A DNA stretch of 64,000 nucleotides from Burkholderiaceae bacterium (GCA_004214155.1 SGYQ01000008.1:1-64000); one strand, 5' to 3'; shown: positions 32,305 through 41,130, counted from the first letter of the stretch. The notes: a model not told the origin generated them from the sequence alone. Made by a program: numbers and translations.

Positions 32305-33324
32305 TTGTCTGAGAATCAGTTAGCCGATTGGCTACAAAAGGCTTTTAAGTTGGAAGCTGCCATAAAGTCTGCGATCGTTGGACAAGAGCGGGCTATTCAT
32401 CTACTAACTATAGCAATCTTCTCAAGAGGACATGTGCTTTTAGAGGGAGATGTGGGTGTTGGGAAAACCACTCTTTTACGAGCAGTAGCTAGATCACTAG
32501 GAGGGGCTTACGAGAGAGTCGAAGGTAGTGTCGATATGATGCCGACCGATCTAATTTATCACACATATATTAGTGAGGATGGAAAACCAAAGGTTGATCC
32601 AGGTCCGCTTCTAACGCATGCCAAATCACTCTCAACCTTTTTTTTTAATGAAATTAATCGAGCCAGGCCTCAAGTTCATTCTCTTATGTTACGAGCGATG
32701 GCGGAAAGAAGTGTAACTGCCTTCAATAAAGAATATCGCTTCCCACACTTACAGGTTTTCGCCGATAGAAATAGGATAGAGAAAGAAGAGACTTTTGAAA
32801 TTTCTTCTGCTGCAAAAGACCGCTTTCTGATGGAAATTTCTATAGAGACTCCGAAGGATAATCTGATTCAAAAAGAATTAATTTTTAATAATAAATTTTA
32901 TGATGTGGACTCTCTTGTCCAAAATGTTCCCTCAGCAGTAGTGCCATACAGCGAACTAAATGACATAGCTCAAAATATTCAGGAAAGTGTCAAGGAGTCT
33001 GAACCTATGAAAGATTATGCGATACGTCTTTGGACAGCATTAAGAGACCCTAGGACCTTAGGAGTTAAAGAAATAGACGGTTTGGATGTAAATAACCTTG
33101 TTGAGAGCGGAGCAAGTCCAAGGGGAATGGCCATGCTAATTAGAGCTGCGAAAGTCAACGCGTGGTTAGCAGGAAGATTGGACTTAATTCCTGAGGATCT
33201 GCATGGAGGACTTCAGGAGACTATGGCACACAGAATTGTTCTGTATCCCAATTATGAGTTTCAGCATAAAGAGATTATGGAAAAAGTTATAAATTGTTGT
33301 ACTCAGAGAGTCCCTACTCCCTAG
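32305..33324 (+). CDS. mxaR: MoxR-family AAA+ ATPase MxaR
   Basis: Cytoplasmic AAA+ chaperone-like ATPase of 339 aa that works with the following MxaS and VWA proteins in maturation of periplasmic methanol dehydrogenase (metal insertion is the usual proposal). Walker A is GDVGVGKTT at 48-56. The Walker B strand reads FFFNEINRARPQ, with Asn 115 where most MoxR proteins have Asp. ADRNRIEKEETFEI and SSAAKDRFLMEI follow. The TTG start at 32305 has AAGGGAAAG upstream. It is first in a rightward operon; mxaS begins 4 nt after its stop. Confidence 0.9.
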   Translation: MSENQLADWLQKAFKLEAAIKSAIVGQERAIHLLTIAIFSRGHVLLEGDVGVGKTTLLRAVARSLGGAYERVEGSVDMMPTDLIYHTYISEDGKPKVDPGPLLTHAKSLSTFFFNEINRARPQVHSLMLRAMAERSVTAFNKEYRFPHLQVFADRNRIEKEETFEISSAAKDRFLMEISIETPKDNLIQKELIFNNKFYDVDSLVQNVPSAVVPYSELNDIAQNIQESVKESEPMKDYAIRLWTALRDPRTLGVKEIDGLDVNNLVESGASPRGMAMLIRAAKVNAWLAGRLDLIPEDLHGGLQETMAHRIVLYPNYEFQHKEIMEKVINCCTQRVPTP

Positions 33325-33328
33325 CTTA

Positions 33329-34177
33329 ATGGAAGAAATATTCGATTTTCAATATAAACTTTCTGGGTCTTCAAAAAGTTCTCGTCCTGGTTCTCACAAG
33401 AGTTCTGAAAGAGGATCGGGCATGGAATTCAATAGATTAGTTTCCTTGCAACAATATCCTGACCCTCGGCGGCTAGATTTACGCGCAAGTATTATTGACC
33501 CATATGAAAGATGGTTGGTAAGGGAATTTAAACAAAGGTCTGCAGTCTCTGTGTTCGCCATTGTGGACTTATCTGCTTCTGTTCGCTTTCATGGTCTTCA
33601 AAATGGAAAAAATCTAATAACTAAAATATTAACATCGGTTATGAATTCTACACGACGATATGGTGATCGTTTTGGGCTTATTGGTTTCGATAATAAATTC
33701 AGGAAAGATTGGTTCGTCCCCGCAACACAGCGTGTCACAGTAAATTTTGATACGTTAAGTTTACAATTTGCCCGGGGCAAAACTGGGAAGGGTCATAAAG
33801 GATTAATGGAAGCGCCAAATTGGCTGCCTAAGGAGAGGTGTTTGCTATTTCTTATTTCGGATTTTCATATCTCACTCAACCTTTTGTCTTATTTTTTTAG
33901 TCGTACAATTTCACATCAGGTTGTGCCAATTATTCTTGAGGATGAGGTAGAGCATTCAGGATATGATCGATTCGGTTTTGCATTTCTAAGCGATTCAGAA
34001 ACACGACGGAAAAAGCTCGTTCTCTTAACAAAAAAGTTTAAGGACAAGTTAAAGGAAAATTATAGAAAACGAGATCAACAATTATCAACCATTTGCCGTC
34101 AATTTAATTCTATGCCGGTAAAGATTTTGGGAGACTTTGATCCCAAAGTGCTAACAGAACATTTTTTTGGGTATTAG
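33329..34177 (+). CDS. mxaS: MxaS, DUF58 family protein
   Basis: Protein of 282 aa with the DUF58 core (VWA-like): YPDPRRLDLRASIIDPYERWLVREF, then FAIVDLSASVRF where D80-S82-S84 forms a MIDAS-like site. The partner role with MoxR ATPases is a family rule: the MoxR-DUF58 pair is the recurrent unit of such chaperone systems. Here it belongs to the methanol dehydrogenase maturation set. No membrane anchor is visible, so it is probably cytoplasmic. It starts 4 nt after mxaR and ends just before mxaA. Confidence 0.88.
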   Translation: MEEIFDFQYKLSGSSKSSRPGSHKSSERGSGMEFNRLVSLQQYPDPRRLDLRASIIDPYERWLVREFKQRSAVSVFAIVDLSASVRFHGLQNGKNLITKILTSVMNSTRRYGDRFGLIGFDNKFRKDWFVPATQRVTVNFDTLSLQFARGKTGKGHKGLMEAPNWLPKERCLLFLISDFHISLNLLSYFFSRTISHQVVPIILEDEVEHSGYDRFGFAFLSDSETRRKKLVLLTKKFKDKLKENYRKRDQQLSTICRQFNSMPVKILGDFDPKVLTEHFFGY

Positions 34178-34181
34178 AAAC

Positions 34182-35096
34182 ATGATAGGCTCACTTCTTT
34201 GTGCACAGCTCCGAAGGTTGTTGCTATTGTGTCTGATTTTCGTCGTGCAGTTAGCAAGAGCAGATCTGGCTGTTGAGATAACTGAACCACGGCAATTTGG
34301 ATATGTTCTGGGGGATAAAATTGAGCGAGTTTTTCTCGTTGAATCTGCTAAAAACGTTCAGTTAAATAAAGAAAAACTTAGATTAGGACGAATAGATACA
34401 TGGTTTTCTGTCGTCGATACAAGAGATCTAGGTGTTAGTGCAAATAAACCGAAGTTCTCATTAACTTATCAGGTCATAAATGTTCCAGAAGCACCGTCCA
34501 TGGTTCAAATAGCTTCTCGAAAAGTTGATGTTATTGCTGATGGAAAGCCGGCATTTGTTCAGGTCCCAAAACTCCTTGTGACAATCGCACCTTTGACGCC
34601 ACGTTTGGTTTCAAATATGGGCGGTTTGGAAAACATACAGCCAGATGAGGATGTTGGCATGATTTCCTCTGTTAATACGGAAAACAGATTGCAAGTATAT
34701 TCCCTGATTTTAATTTTACCGTTATCTTTCCTGATCTTCTGTTGGGTGCCATGGGATAAGTTTTTAAAAAATAAGAATTTACCGTTTAACAAAGGAAGAA
34801 GAGATGTACTGATATTACTTAAATTAAAACAGAATAACTTTGAAGAAAAAAGCTTTCGAATATTTCATAATGCATTAAATAAAACTTTTAAAAAAACGAT
34901 CTTTGTTGAAGAGGTAAGGGAAGCGTGCGAAAAAATCCCCTCGTATATCCCTTTAATTGAGGAGTTAGAATATTTTTTACGGTGCTCGCAAAAATATTTT
35001 TACAGCAATGAGAGCTTTAAGTTTACATCTGAACAAAAGGAACGATTTTGCAGGTTGATGAATAAACTAGCACTTATTGAGAAAGGATTGGCTTAA
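34182..35096 (+). CDS. mxaA: MxaA, methanol oxidation accessory protein
   Basis: Protein of 304 aa with a signal peptide (LLCAQLRRLLLLCLIFVVQLARA), a periplasmic beta-domain beginning LAVEITEPRQFGYVLGD, a TM helix near 180-200 (LILILPLSFLIFCWVPW) and a cytoplasmic helical tail. In methylotrophs MxaA is required for Ca2+ insertion into methanol dehydrogenase. The ATG at 34182 lies 4 nt after the mxaS stop; an upstream TTG at 34167 would overlap mxaS and is less likely. Confidence 0.85.
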   Translation: MIGSLLCAQLRRLLLLCLIFVVQLARADLAVEITEPRQFGYVLGDKIERVFLVESAKNVQLNKEKLRLGRIDTWFSVVDTRDLGVSANKPKFSLTYQVINVPEAPSMVQIASRKVDVIADGKPAFVQVPKLLVTIAPLTPRLVSNMGGLENIQPDEDVGMISSVNTENRLQVYSLILILPLSFLIFCWVPWDKFLKNKNLPFNKGRRDVLILLKLKQNNFEEKSFRIFHNALNKTFKKTIFVEEVREACEKIPSYIPLIEELEYFLRCSQKYFYSNESFKFTSEQKERFCRLMNKLALIEKGLA

Positions 35097-36119
35097 TTGC
35101 AGATTTATTTTGAAAGTTTATGGGTTTTTAGCTTACTACCATTAGCCGCTTTACCGTGGATAAAATTACCGAGCACCACGATAGAAGTGAGGAATCTTCC
35201 TATTGTTCCGATTGACAGAGAAAATAATTTGATTGAATTGATGATTAGGCTTACTCTGACAATAACTATCATATCGTGTTTGTTTGGTCTGTCTGGACCT
35301 TACTACGGTCAAAGGATGACAGTAAGCACGGGAATAGGCGCAGAAATAGTTTTGTTGTTAGATAGAAGTAGGAGTATGGATCAACCCTATGGGAAAGTGG
35401 ATTTTAGTCGTTCACTTATAATCAACACCAGAGAAATGACAACAAAAAAAGAAGCGGCAAAAAATGTTTTATCGAATTTCATCTCGAACAGACCAGATGA
35501 TTTTTTCGGACTCGTAAATTTTTCCTCGAGACCAATTAGGTTGTTCCCGCTCACTAGGAATCATGATTCAATTCAAGGTGCTATAAACGCTTCCGTTTAC
35601 GGAAAAAGCTTAGCAGAAACCGATATAGCTGCCGTCTTGCTCGAGGGTTTAAGTTTTTTTTCAAATAGATCTTATACTGCGTCTAGGGTTTTAATGCTTA
35701 TTTCGGATGGTGGCGCTCAGATTGACCCGAGGACCAGACAAGAAATCGCTGAGTTGTCAAATAGGTATCAAATCTCTATTTACTGGATTTACTTAAGAGG
35801 CAGGGGAAGTCCTGGCTTATCTGAGGACCAAATAGATTCAGCAGGTTCTGGTGCGGTGCCTGAGTTTTTTTTACATAAATATTTTCAAAGTATTGGTGTG
35901 CCTTACAAGGTTTATGAGGCGTCTGATAATAATCAGTTAAAAAATGCGTTGAAAGAAATCGATAAGTTGCAAAAACTGCCGACTAGATTTCAAGTAATTA
36001 CTCCTCCTAAATCCTTATCGGATACGGCGTTTTTATGGGCATTTGTTTTTTTCACTCCGTTTTTGATTTTTTCAATGTTTGAGGTGACTAGATGGGAACT
36101 ACAAGGCGAGCAAAAATAA
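35097..36119 (+). CDS. mxaC: MxaC, membrane VWA-domain protein
   Basis: Protein of 340 aa with two N-terminal hydrophobic segments (about 7-22 and 48-68), a VWA domain and a C-terminal TM (about 315-332). The MIDAS motif is LLLDRSRSMD (D89-x-S91-x-S93), with later LISDGG. Together with MxaL it resembles the paired VWA proteins of MoxR systems such as BatA/BatB. The TTG start directly follows the mxaA TAA, and mxaK overlaps its end by 28 bp. Role: maturation of periplasmic methanol dehydrogenase, by homology. Confidence 0.87.
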   Translation: MQIYFESLWVFSLLPLAALPWIKLPSTTIEVRNLPIVPIDRENNLIELMIRLTLTITIISCLFGLSGPYYGQRMTVSTGIGAEIVLLLDRSRSMDQPYGKVDFSRSLIINTREMTTKKEAAKNVLSNFISNRPDDFFGLVNFSSRPIRLFPLTRNHDSIQGAINASVYGKSLAETDIAAVLLEGLSFFSNRSYTASRVLMLISDGGAQIDPRTRQEIAELSNRYQISIYWIYLRGRGSPGLSEDQIDSAGSGAVPEFFLHKYFQSIGVPYKVYEASDNNQLKNALKEIDKLQKLPTRFQVITPPKSLSDTAFLWAFVFFTPFLIFSMFEVTRWELQGEQK

Positions 36120-36640
36120 CCGTTTTTTCCGTGGTTGTTACAGGAACACTCTTTTTCTTGATTGCAAATGACGTCATGGTTTTGAACGAAAAACGAAAAG
36201 CTAATGCTCGTATAGTAAGTGAAAAACCCGAAAATTCCGAATTTATAGAAGAACGATTTGCACTGGCAAAATTACATTTACAACGAGATGAAAAACATAT
36301 GGCATTAAGAATCTTAAATGATATATCTCAGGAAAAAATTTCTGACGAGATAAGGGCAAAAGCTCTTTTTAACAGTGCAAATATTTATTTTCGTGCGGCT
36401 GTTGATGCAGAAGAAAACTTCAAAACGGAGCTAGTAGTACCCAATTTAGAACTTGCTAAATTGACCTACAGAAAAGCCCTTGAACTTTTTCCTGTTCATC
36501 TTGGTGCTCGTTACAACTTAGAAAGGGCATTACAAATGGCTCCTGAACGAAATTTTAATGCATCCGATGATTCAATTAGGCCCGAACGGGGGGAGAGAGC
36601 CGTGACAACAATGAAGTTACAGGCTATCGGCATGCCTTAG
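36092..36640 (+). CDS. mxaK: MxaK, methanol oxidation accessory protein
   Basis: Protein of 182 aa with an N-terminal membrane anchor (about 8-28), then a TPR-like helical periplasmic domain (ERFALAKLHLQRDEKHMAL; ALFNSANIYFRAA; YRKALELFPVHLGARYNLERAL as separate repeats). In the mxa cluster MxaK works with MxaA and MxaL in calcium insertion into methanol dehydrogenase. It overlaps mxaC by 28 bp and is followed by mxaL after 16 nt. The call rests mainly on position plus the anchor-TPR layout. Confidence 0.82.
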   Translation: MGTTRRAKITVFSVVVTGTLFFLIANDVMVLNEKRKANARIVSEKPENSEFIEERFALAKLHLQRDEKHMALRILNDISQEKISDEIRAKALFNSANIYFRAAVDAEENFKTELVVPNLELAKLTYRKALELFPVHLGARYNLERALQMAPERNFNASDDSIRPERGERAVTTMKLQAIGMP

Positions 36641-36656
36641 AAAATTATCTTACGTT

Positions 36657-37622
36657 ATGCTTTTTTTTTTCAAAAATAAATTGTTTATAATTTTGTGCTG
36701 GATATTTTTGGGTCTTGCAGCAGGTGATATCGAAATTGATTTGCCCAGGCCGTTAAAAAGTTTTGTATTTGTTGTTGATGTAACAATGAGTATGAACGTA
36801 GAAGACAAGAACATCGGCACTGAATCAGTATCTCGTCTTGAGTTTACGAAGAAGACGCTGTCGGATGCCATGCCAGGGTTAACTTGCGGCACCTATGTGG
36901 GGCTAGGAGTATTTGCAGGTTATCAGACAACTATTCTTTACGACCCGATAGAAGTCTGCGAACATTTTTCAGATATTCTGAAGAGTATAGAGAATTTGAA
37001 TACCGGGATAATTTGGGCAGGCGACAGCGAAGTTTCAAAAGGACTTTTTAATGCGTTAAATTTGGTTAGTAATATCAAAAGGAAAAGTCATGTGGTTTTT
37101 TTTACTGATGGACACGAGGCGCCACCAATATCTGCCAAATATCGGCCGCGTTTTGATAAAAAAAATGGCGTTGAGTCAGGTATTATCATAGGAGTAGGTG
37201 GTGAAAATTTGGTAGGAATTCCTAGAATTAGCAGAAGCGGCGAGAGGCTTGGAATGTGGGGGGAAGACGATGTATTTCAGTTAGATCAGTTTTCTCTAGG
37301 CAGAAAGGGAAGCGACAGCGCAGAGACTTTGGTTGATGAACCAGGGTTTGAAATTGATCCTTTCTTAGTTGAAAACTTGCAAGCGACGCCAGGAAAAGAA
37401 CATATGAGTTCCTTACGGGGGAAGTATTTAAAGTTGCTAGCTGATGAACATGGTTTGCATTATGAAAAATTGGATTCTACGGAGTCGTTATTGAGGTCAT
37501 TGGATGGTTATAGATTTGCAAGTTGGCGAAAATTCGAGACAAATGTCTCAAATTTTTTTGCTCTTTGCGCGATGTTTTGTTTGTTAATGGTCTTTGTTAA
37601 GAGCTTTAGAAAAAAGGTATAA
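36657..37622 (+). CDS. mxaL: MxaL, periplasmic VWA-domain protein
   Basis: Protein of 321 aa with a signal peptide or N-terminal anchor (LFIILCWIFLGLAAG), a VWA domain and a C-terminal hydrophobic helix (FFALCAMFCLLMVFV). The MIDAS-type site is VVDVTMSMN (D41, T43, S45), with VVFFTDGHEAPP later. Closes the mxaRSACKL block. Known role in methylotrophs: assembly of active methanol dehydrogenase. An 86-bp gap with a T-run but no clear hairpin separates it from the cytochrome gene. Confidence 0.87.
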   Translation: MLFFFKNKLFIILCWIFLGLAAGDIEIDLPRPLKSFVFVVDVTMSMNVEDKNIGTESVSRLEFTKKTLSDAMPGLTCGTYVGLGVFAGYQTTILYDPIEVCEHFSDILKSIENLNTGIIWAGDSEVSKGLFNALNLVSNIKRKSHVVFFTDGHEAPPISAKYRPRFDKKNGVESGIIIGVGGENLVGIPRISRSGERLGMWGEDDVFQLDQFSLGRKGSDSAETLVDEPGFEIDPFLVENLQATPGKEHMSSLRGKYLKLLADEHGLHYEKLDSTESLLRSLDGYRFASWRKFETNVSNFFALCAMFCLLMVFVKSFRKKV

Positions 37623-37708
37623 AAGGTATAGGGAATACTCTAGTTTCGACATATTCTGGCTTTTTTTTTTTAATTTTATGAGATACTAGGGCAAAGGAGG
37701 GTGTAGAC

Positions 37709-38104
37709 ATGTACAAAGGTTTAATGTTTTTTTTCACGTTATTTCTGTCTGGCATACTAGGTGCAGCCGATCCCCTGTATGTCGTAAAAGATGGTAAAGT
37801 TGACTCTGCTACCGAAAAGGGATTTAAAGTCTGGAGGGCATCTGCTTGTGAAAGGTGTCATGGGAATAATCAGCAGGGGTTAGTGGGCCCTTCATTAATT
37901 GAGTCGCTTAAGGTTCTCTCTTATAAAGAGTTTGTTACTGTTATGATCGAGGGAAGAAATGCGAAGGGCATGCCTGCTCACCCTCATCTAAATAAAGTAG
38001 ATGAAGGGACTGGAAAAAAGAAAGTGGATTTGTTGTACGCTTACCTTAAAGGGAGATCTGATGGCAAGGTGCCAAAAGGGAGAGTCAGGTCCTTTGAAAA
38101 ATAA
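37709..38104 (+). CDS. Cytochrome cL (XoxG/MxaG-type)
   Basis: Periplasmic electron acceptor of PQQ methanol dehydrogenase. The 131-aa precursor has a signal peptide, then YVVKDGKVDSATEKGF, the heme site CERCH (47-51), LVGPSLIESLKVLSYKEFV, the probable axial Met in NAKGMPAH (88), and DLLYAYLKGRSDG. This order is the cytochrome cL pattern. It is shorter than most cL proteins. Whether it serves MxaF or the lanthanide enzyme XoxF cannot be told because no dehydrogenase gene is in the window. AAAGGAGGGTG upstream is a strong ribosome site. Confidence 0.85.
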   Translation: MYKGLMFFFTLFLSGILGAADPLYVVKDGKVDSATEKGFKVWRASACERCHGNNQQGLVGPSLIESLKVLSYKEFVTVMIEGRNAKGMPAHPHLNKVDEGTGKKKVDLLYAYLKGRSDGKVPKGRVRSFEK

Positions 38105-38119
38105 AGGATGGGGTTAGTA

Positions 38120-39010
38120 GTGTCGGAAAAAAAAACCTTCAAATCTCTATGCTGCGCAGTTACTCTTGCTACTTGTCTTGGAAGTGCCAGCGCTAGTGAT
38201 TTAGATCCGGACAACTGGAGTACACTGAGAGTGTGTGCAGACCCAAACAGTATGCCCCTCTCAAACATTAAGAAGGAAGGTTTTGAGAACAAAATTGCCG
38301 AGTTATTGGCAAATGATTTAGGATGGAAATTAGATTATAAGTGGTTTCCTCAAAGGTTAGCTTTTTTCAGAAATACAATTCGGGCAAAAGACCCAAGCTC
38401 TGAAAGCGGGTTTGCTTGTGATATTGCAATCGGCGCTTCACCTGACCCAGAGGGGGCTCTAGGTACGAGAACGTATTACACGTCTACATGGGTAATGGTA
38501 ATTCCAGATACACCGGTCTTTGAAGGTATTCGGTCATCGAATGATCTACTTAATATGGACAGGAGTAAGCTGGAGGGCCGGAAGTTTGGAATTTTTCAGG
38601 GAACTCCTGGAGCTGACTGGGTAGTAAAAAATGGGTTTGCTGGGCAAATGATGCCCTTCGTAAGGATGCAAAGTGATCCAAATGAGTATCCGGGTCTTAT
38701 AATTGAAAAGAATCTCGCCAAAGGGCAAATTGATTTTGCAATAGCTTGGGGGCCCATAGCCGCTTATTCAGCCTCGCAGGTAACTGATAGAAAAATAAGA
38801 TTAATTCCGTTGATTGGTGATAAAGAGATGCGTACGGACTATTCCATAGCGATGGCAGTTCGATATCGGGAGCCAAAGTGGAAAAAAATGGTTGAAGGGT
38901 TCATTTCAAAGAGACAACCGGATATTAATGAAATCATTAGTAAGTATGGTGTTCCTCTAGTCATGGCTGATGGGTCAGTGATTATAGGAAAAGAGAAATT
39001 TTCTAGATAA
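38120..39010 (+). CDS. mxaJ: MxaJ/XoxJ, periplasmic binding-protein-like
   Basis: Protein of about 296 aa with a signal peptide (CCAVTLATCLGSASA) and an extracellular solute-binding family 3 fold: LRVCADPNSMPLSNIKKEGFENKIAELLA, later FGIFQGTPGADWVV, and AKGQIDFAIAWGPIAAYSA. MxaJ/XoxJ binds periplasmic methanol dehydrogenase and is thought to help its maturation or activation. Start: GTG at 38120 preceded by GGATGGGG is preferred; an ATG at 38108 is possible. It follows the cytochrome cL gene by 3-15 nt, the usual G-J pairing. Confidence 0.88.
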   Translation: MSEKKTFKSLCCAVTLATCLGSASASDLDPDNWSTLRVCADPNSMPLSNIKKEGFENKIAELLANDLGWKLDYKWFPQRLAFFRNTIRAKDPSSESGFACDIAIGASPDPEGALGTRTYYTSTWVMVIPDTPVFEGIRSSNDLLNMDRSKLEGRKFGIFQGTPGADWVVKNGFAGQMMPFVRMQSDPNEYPGLIIEKNLAKGQIDFAIAWGPIAAYSASQVTDRKIRLIPLIGDKEMRTDYSIAMAVRYREPKWKKMVEGFISKRQPDINEIISKYGVPLVMADGSVIIGKEKFSR

Positions 39011-39048
39011 TTGTATAACCTTCTCCCTTAATTAATCTTGTTAAAAGT

Positions 39049-39999
39049 GTGAATGATCTGAGTAAAATTTTCGTTGGACTAGTTCTGCTGTGCTCGATCC
39101 TATCTGCTGGGGCAGACGTAAAAGTTTTTGTTACAAACCAGGGAAGCAATTCTGTCACAGTTTATAGTTTCGACGGTAAGTTCGAACTTCTTCGAGAAGT
39201 GCAAGTTGGCAAGGCTCCAGCTGGAGTTGCTTTAAGCACTGTTAATAGAGAAGCCTATATTTCGAACACGGAAAGTTCAGAAATTAGTGTAATAGACGTA
39301 GATTCCTTAGAGGTTAAAAAAACAATAGACCTCAACGGGAGTAGTTTGGGAGTTGCTGTGTCACCCGATGGCAAGCGTCTTTTTGTGTCAGATTGGTTTA
39401 ATAACTGTCTACTCGTTATTCAGTTAAGTTCCCACAAGAGGAGGTGCATCGAGGTGGGCAAGGCCCCGGCAGGAATTTCTGTTTCGGAAAAAAACGACGA
39501 AATATACGTTGTGAGTAGGGATAGCAATTCTGTTTTTGTAGTTTCATTATCTGAGGAAAAAGTAATTGGAAAAATTTTGGTAGGGGACCATCCTTTTGGA
39601 CTAAAGCTTTCACCAGTTAAAAACCATTTATATGTTACTAATGTACAGAGTAACGACGTTTCCATCGTTGATTTAACTGAACATAAAGAAATCAAGAGAA
39701 TCAAAGTTGGGAAAAAACCTTATTGCATAACTTTTTCCATGAGTGGAGAAAAGTCATTTGTTACAAATCAGTACTCAGACTCTATCTCAATTATAAACAC
39801 GGACTTGCTATTACTCGAAAAAACAGTCGCGTCTGCAAGTTTTCCCGAAGGGATTGATACTCACGGTCCATTTATTATCTTTGTCAGTTGGCTTGATGAG
39901 GAAATCGTTGCTATTGATGAGAGGGACCAGTCAGTTGTAAGCTATGCTTCGACTGGTATTAATCCAAGAAATTTTGGGGATTTTATTTTTGTAGAATAA
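39049..39999 (+). CDS. Exported YVTN beta-propeller protein
   Basis: Protein of 316 aa with a signal peptide (IFVGLVLLCSILSAG) and about six to seven propeller repeats of the form V.N..SN.V.V.D: VTNQGSNSVTVYS, ISNTESSEISVID, VVSRDSNSVFVVS, VTNVQSNDVSIVD, VTNQYSDSISIIN. It resembles the beta-propeller proteins associated with PQQ-dependent alcohol catabolism (TIGR03866 type). Its place between mxaJ and mxaD suggests a part in methanol oxidation, perhaps as a scaffold or partner of the dehydrogenase. The GTG start is weakly supported. Confidence 0.8.
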   Translation: MNDLSKIFVGLVLLCSILSAGADVKVFVTNQGSNSVTVYSFDGKFELLREVQVGKAPAGVALSTVNREAYISNTESSEISVIDVDSLEVKKTIDLNGSSLGVAVSPDGKRLFVSDWFNNCLLVIQLSSHKRRCIEVGKAPAGISVSEKNDEIYVVSRDSNSVFVVSLSEEKVIGKILVGDHPFGLKLSPVKNHLYVTNVQSNDVSIVDLTEHKEIKRIKVGKKPYCITFSMSGEKSFVTNQYSDSISIINTDLLLLEKTVASASFPEGIDTHGPFIIFVSWLDEEIVAIDERDQSVVSYASTGINPRNFGDFIFVE

Positions 40000-40029
40000 T
40001 TTATATTTTAATTAATAGGAGAGAGATGC

Positions 40030-40542
40030 GTGGTTAATTTAAAATTTATGAAGCTAGTTGTAATATTGATGTTCCCTGGGCTTATTTTTGCCCATGGTCC
40101 AACTAGGCAGAAAGTATCTGAAAGTGTTACTATTAAGGCGGAGTTGAACGAAGCATGGACACTTATTTCTGATTTGCGAAATATTGGGCAATGGCATTCC
40201 ACGTATAAGTCCATTGGAAAAAATGGAGAGGATCTACAGCCAATATCTATGTTTTCCGGAGAAAGTGGGATGGTTCAGATACTGACTCTTGACTCGGAAA
40301 AAAAACTTTTTAAATACAGGTTGAAAAAGCCTGGAGTATTACCCGTTAATAACTATAGCGCTAGGTTTCGTTTGGAAGAGGGCGACTCTGGAAAAATTAA
40401 AATTACTTATAAAGGGGCTTTTTACAGGAAGTTTTTAAATAACGATCCGCCACCTGAGGAAAATGATGAAGCTGCGATAGCAGCCGTGACTAAAATGTAC
40501 AAAGACACGTTAAAAAAATTTGAAAAAAAAATTGGTAAGTAA
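40030..40542 (+). CDS. mxaD: MxaD-like periplasmic SRPBCC protein
   Basis: Protein of 170 aa with a signal peptide (FMKLVVILMFPGLIFA) and an SRPBCC (polyketide-cyclase-like) domain: VSESVTIKAELNEAWTLISDLRNIGQWHSTYK in the first half (key WTLISDLRNIGQWH), ISMFSGESGMVQIL later. MxaD of other methylotrophs is a 17-kDa periplasmic protein of this fold that improves electron transfer between methanol dehydrogenase and cytochrome cL. The GTG start follows AGGAGAGAG; an ATG 4 nt earlier is closed at once by a stop. It ends the methanol oxidation group. Confidence 0.82.
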   Translation: MVNLKFMKLVVILMFPGLIFAHGPTRQKVSESVTIKAELNEAWTLISDLRNIGQWHSTYKSIGKNGEDLQPISMFSGESGMVQILTLDSEKKLFKYRLKKPGVLPVNNYSARFRLEEGDSGKIKITYKGAFYRKFLNNDPPPEENDEAAIAAVTKMYKDTLKKFEKKIGK

Positions 40543-40575
40543 TTAAAAAAATCATGTGAAAGTTAGCTGGAAAAG

Positions 40576-41130
40576 TTGGATAAAAAAGATATCAAAGTAA
40601 TTTTGGAGGCCTTGCTTCTGGCTAGCGAAACACCCTTGACTATTAAAAAGGCTAATGCGATTTTTGATAGTGAGCTGGGATTAAAAATGATTGAAAATTG
40701 TCTTATGGAAATTCAGTTAGAGTGGAAGGACAGGGGACTAGATTTAGTTAGGACTTCTTTGGGTTGGCGGTTTCAAACAAAGGAGAAATACTCGGATTAC
40801 ATTCAAAGGTTACATCCTGAGAGGCCTACGAAACATTCCCGTGCGTTGCTGGAGACTTTAGCGATTATTGCATATAGGCAGCCAGTTACCAGGGCAGATA
40901 TTGAAGCTGTAAGAGGTGTAAGTGTCTCATCACAAATAGTTAGAAATCTTGAAGAAAAAGGATGGATAGAATCGGTCGGTCGAAAAGATGTTCTCGGCAG
41001 ACCGTTGCTGTACGCTACAACAAAAAGTTTTTTAGCCGATCTTGGGTTGCAGTCTTTAAAGGAATTACCCGTTATTCCCCAAAATGAAGGCTTGAATAAA
41101 GAAGGTTCTGGACCTGTCAATTTGATATGA
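40576..41130 (+). CDS. scpB: Segregation and condensation protein B
   Basis: Winged-helix partner of the SMC-ScpA complex, needed for chromosome compaction. The 184-aa product shows ILEALLLASETPLT, GWRFQTKEKYSDYIQ and RALLETLAIIAYRQPVTRADIEAVRGV, the last being the ScpB signature. The TTG start is used; the frame has no ATG near the conserved N-terminus. rluB overlaps as ATGA. scpA is not adjacent within the window. Confidence 0.92.
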   Translation: MDKKDIKVILEALLLASETPLTIKKANAIFDSELGLKMIENCLMEIQLEWKDRGLDLVRTSLGWRFQTKEKYSDYIQRLHPERPTKHSRALLETLAIIAYRQPVTRADIEAVRGVSVSSQIVRNLEEKGWIESVGRKDVLGRPLLYATTKSFLADLGLQSLKELPVIPQNEGLNKEGSGPVNLI

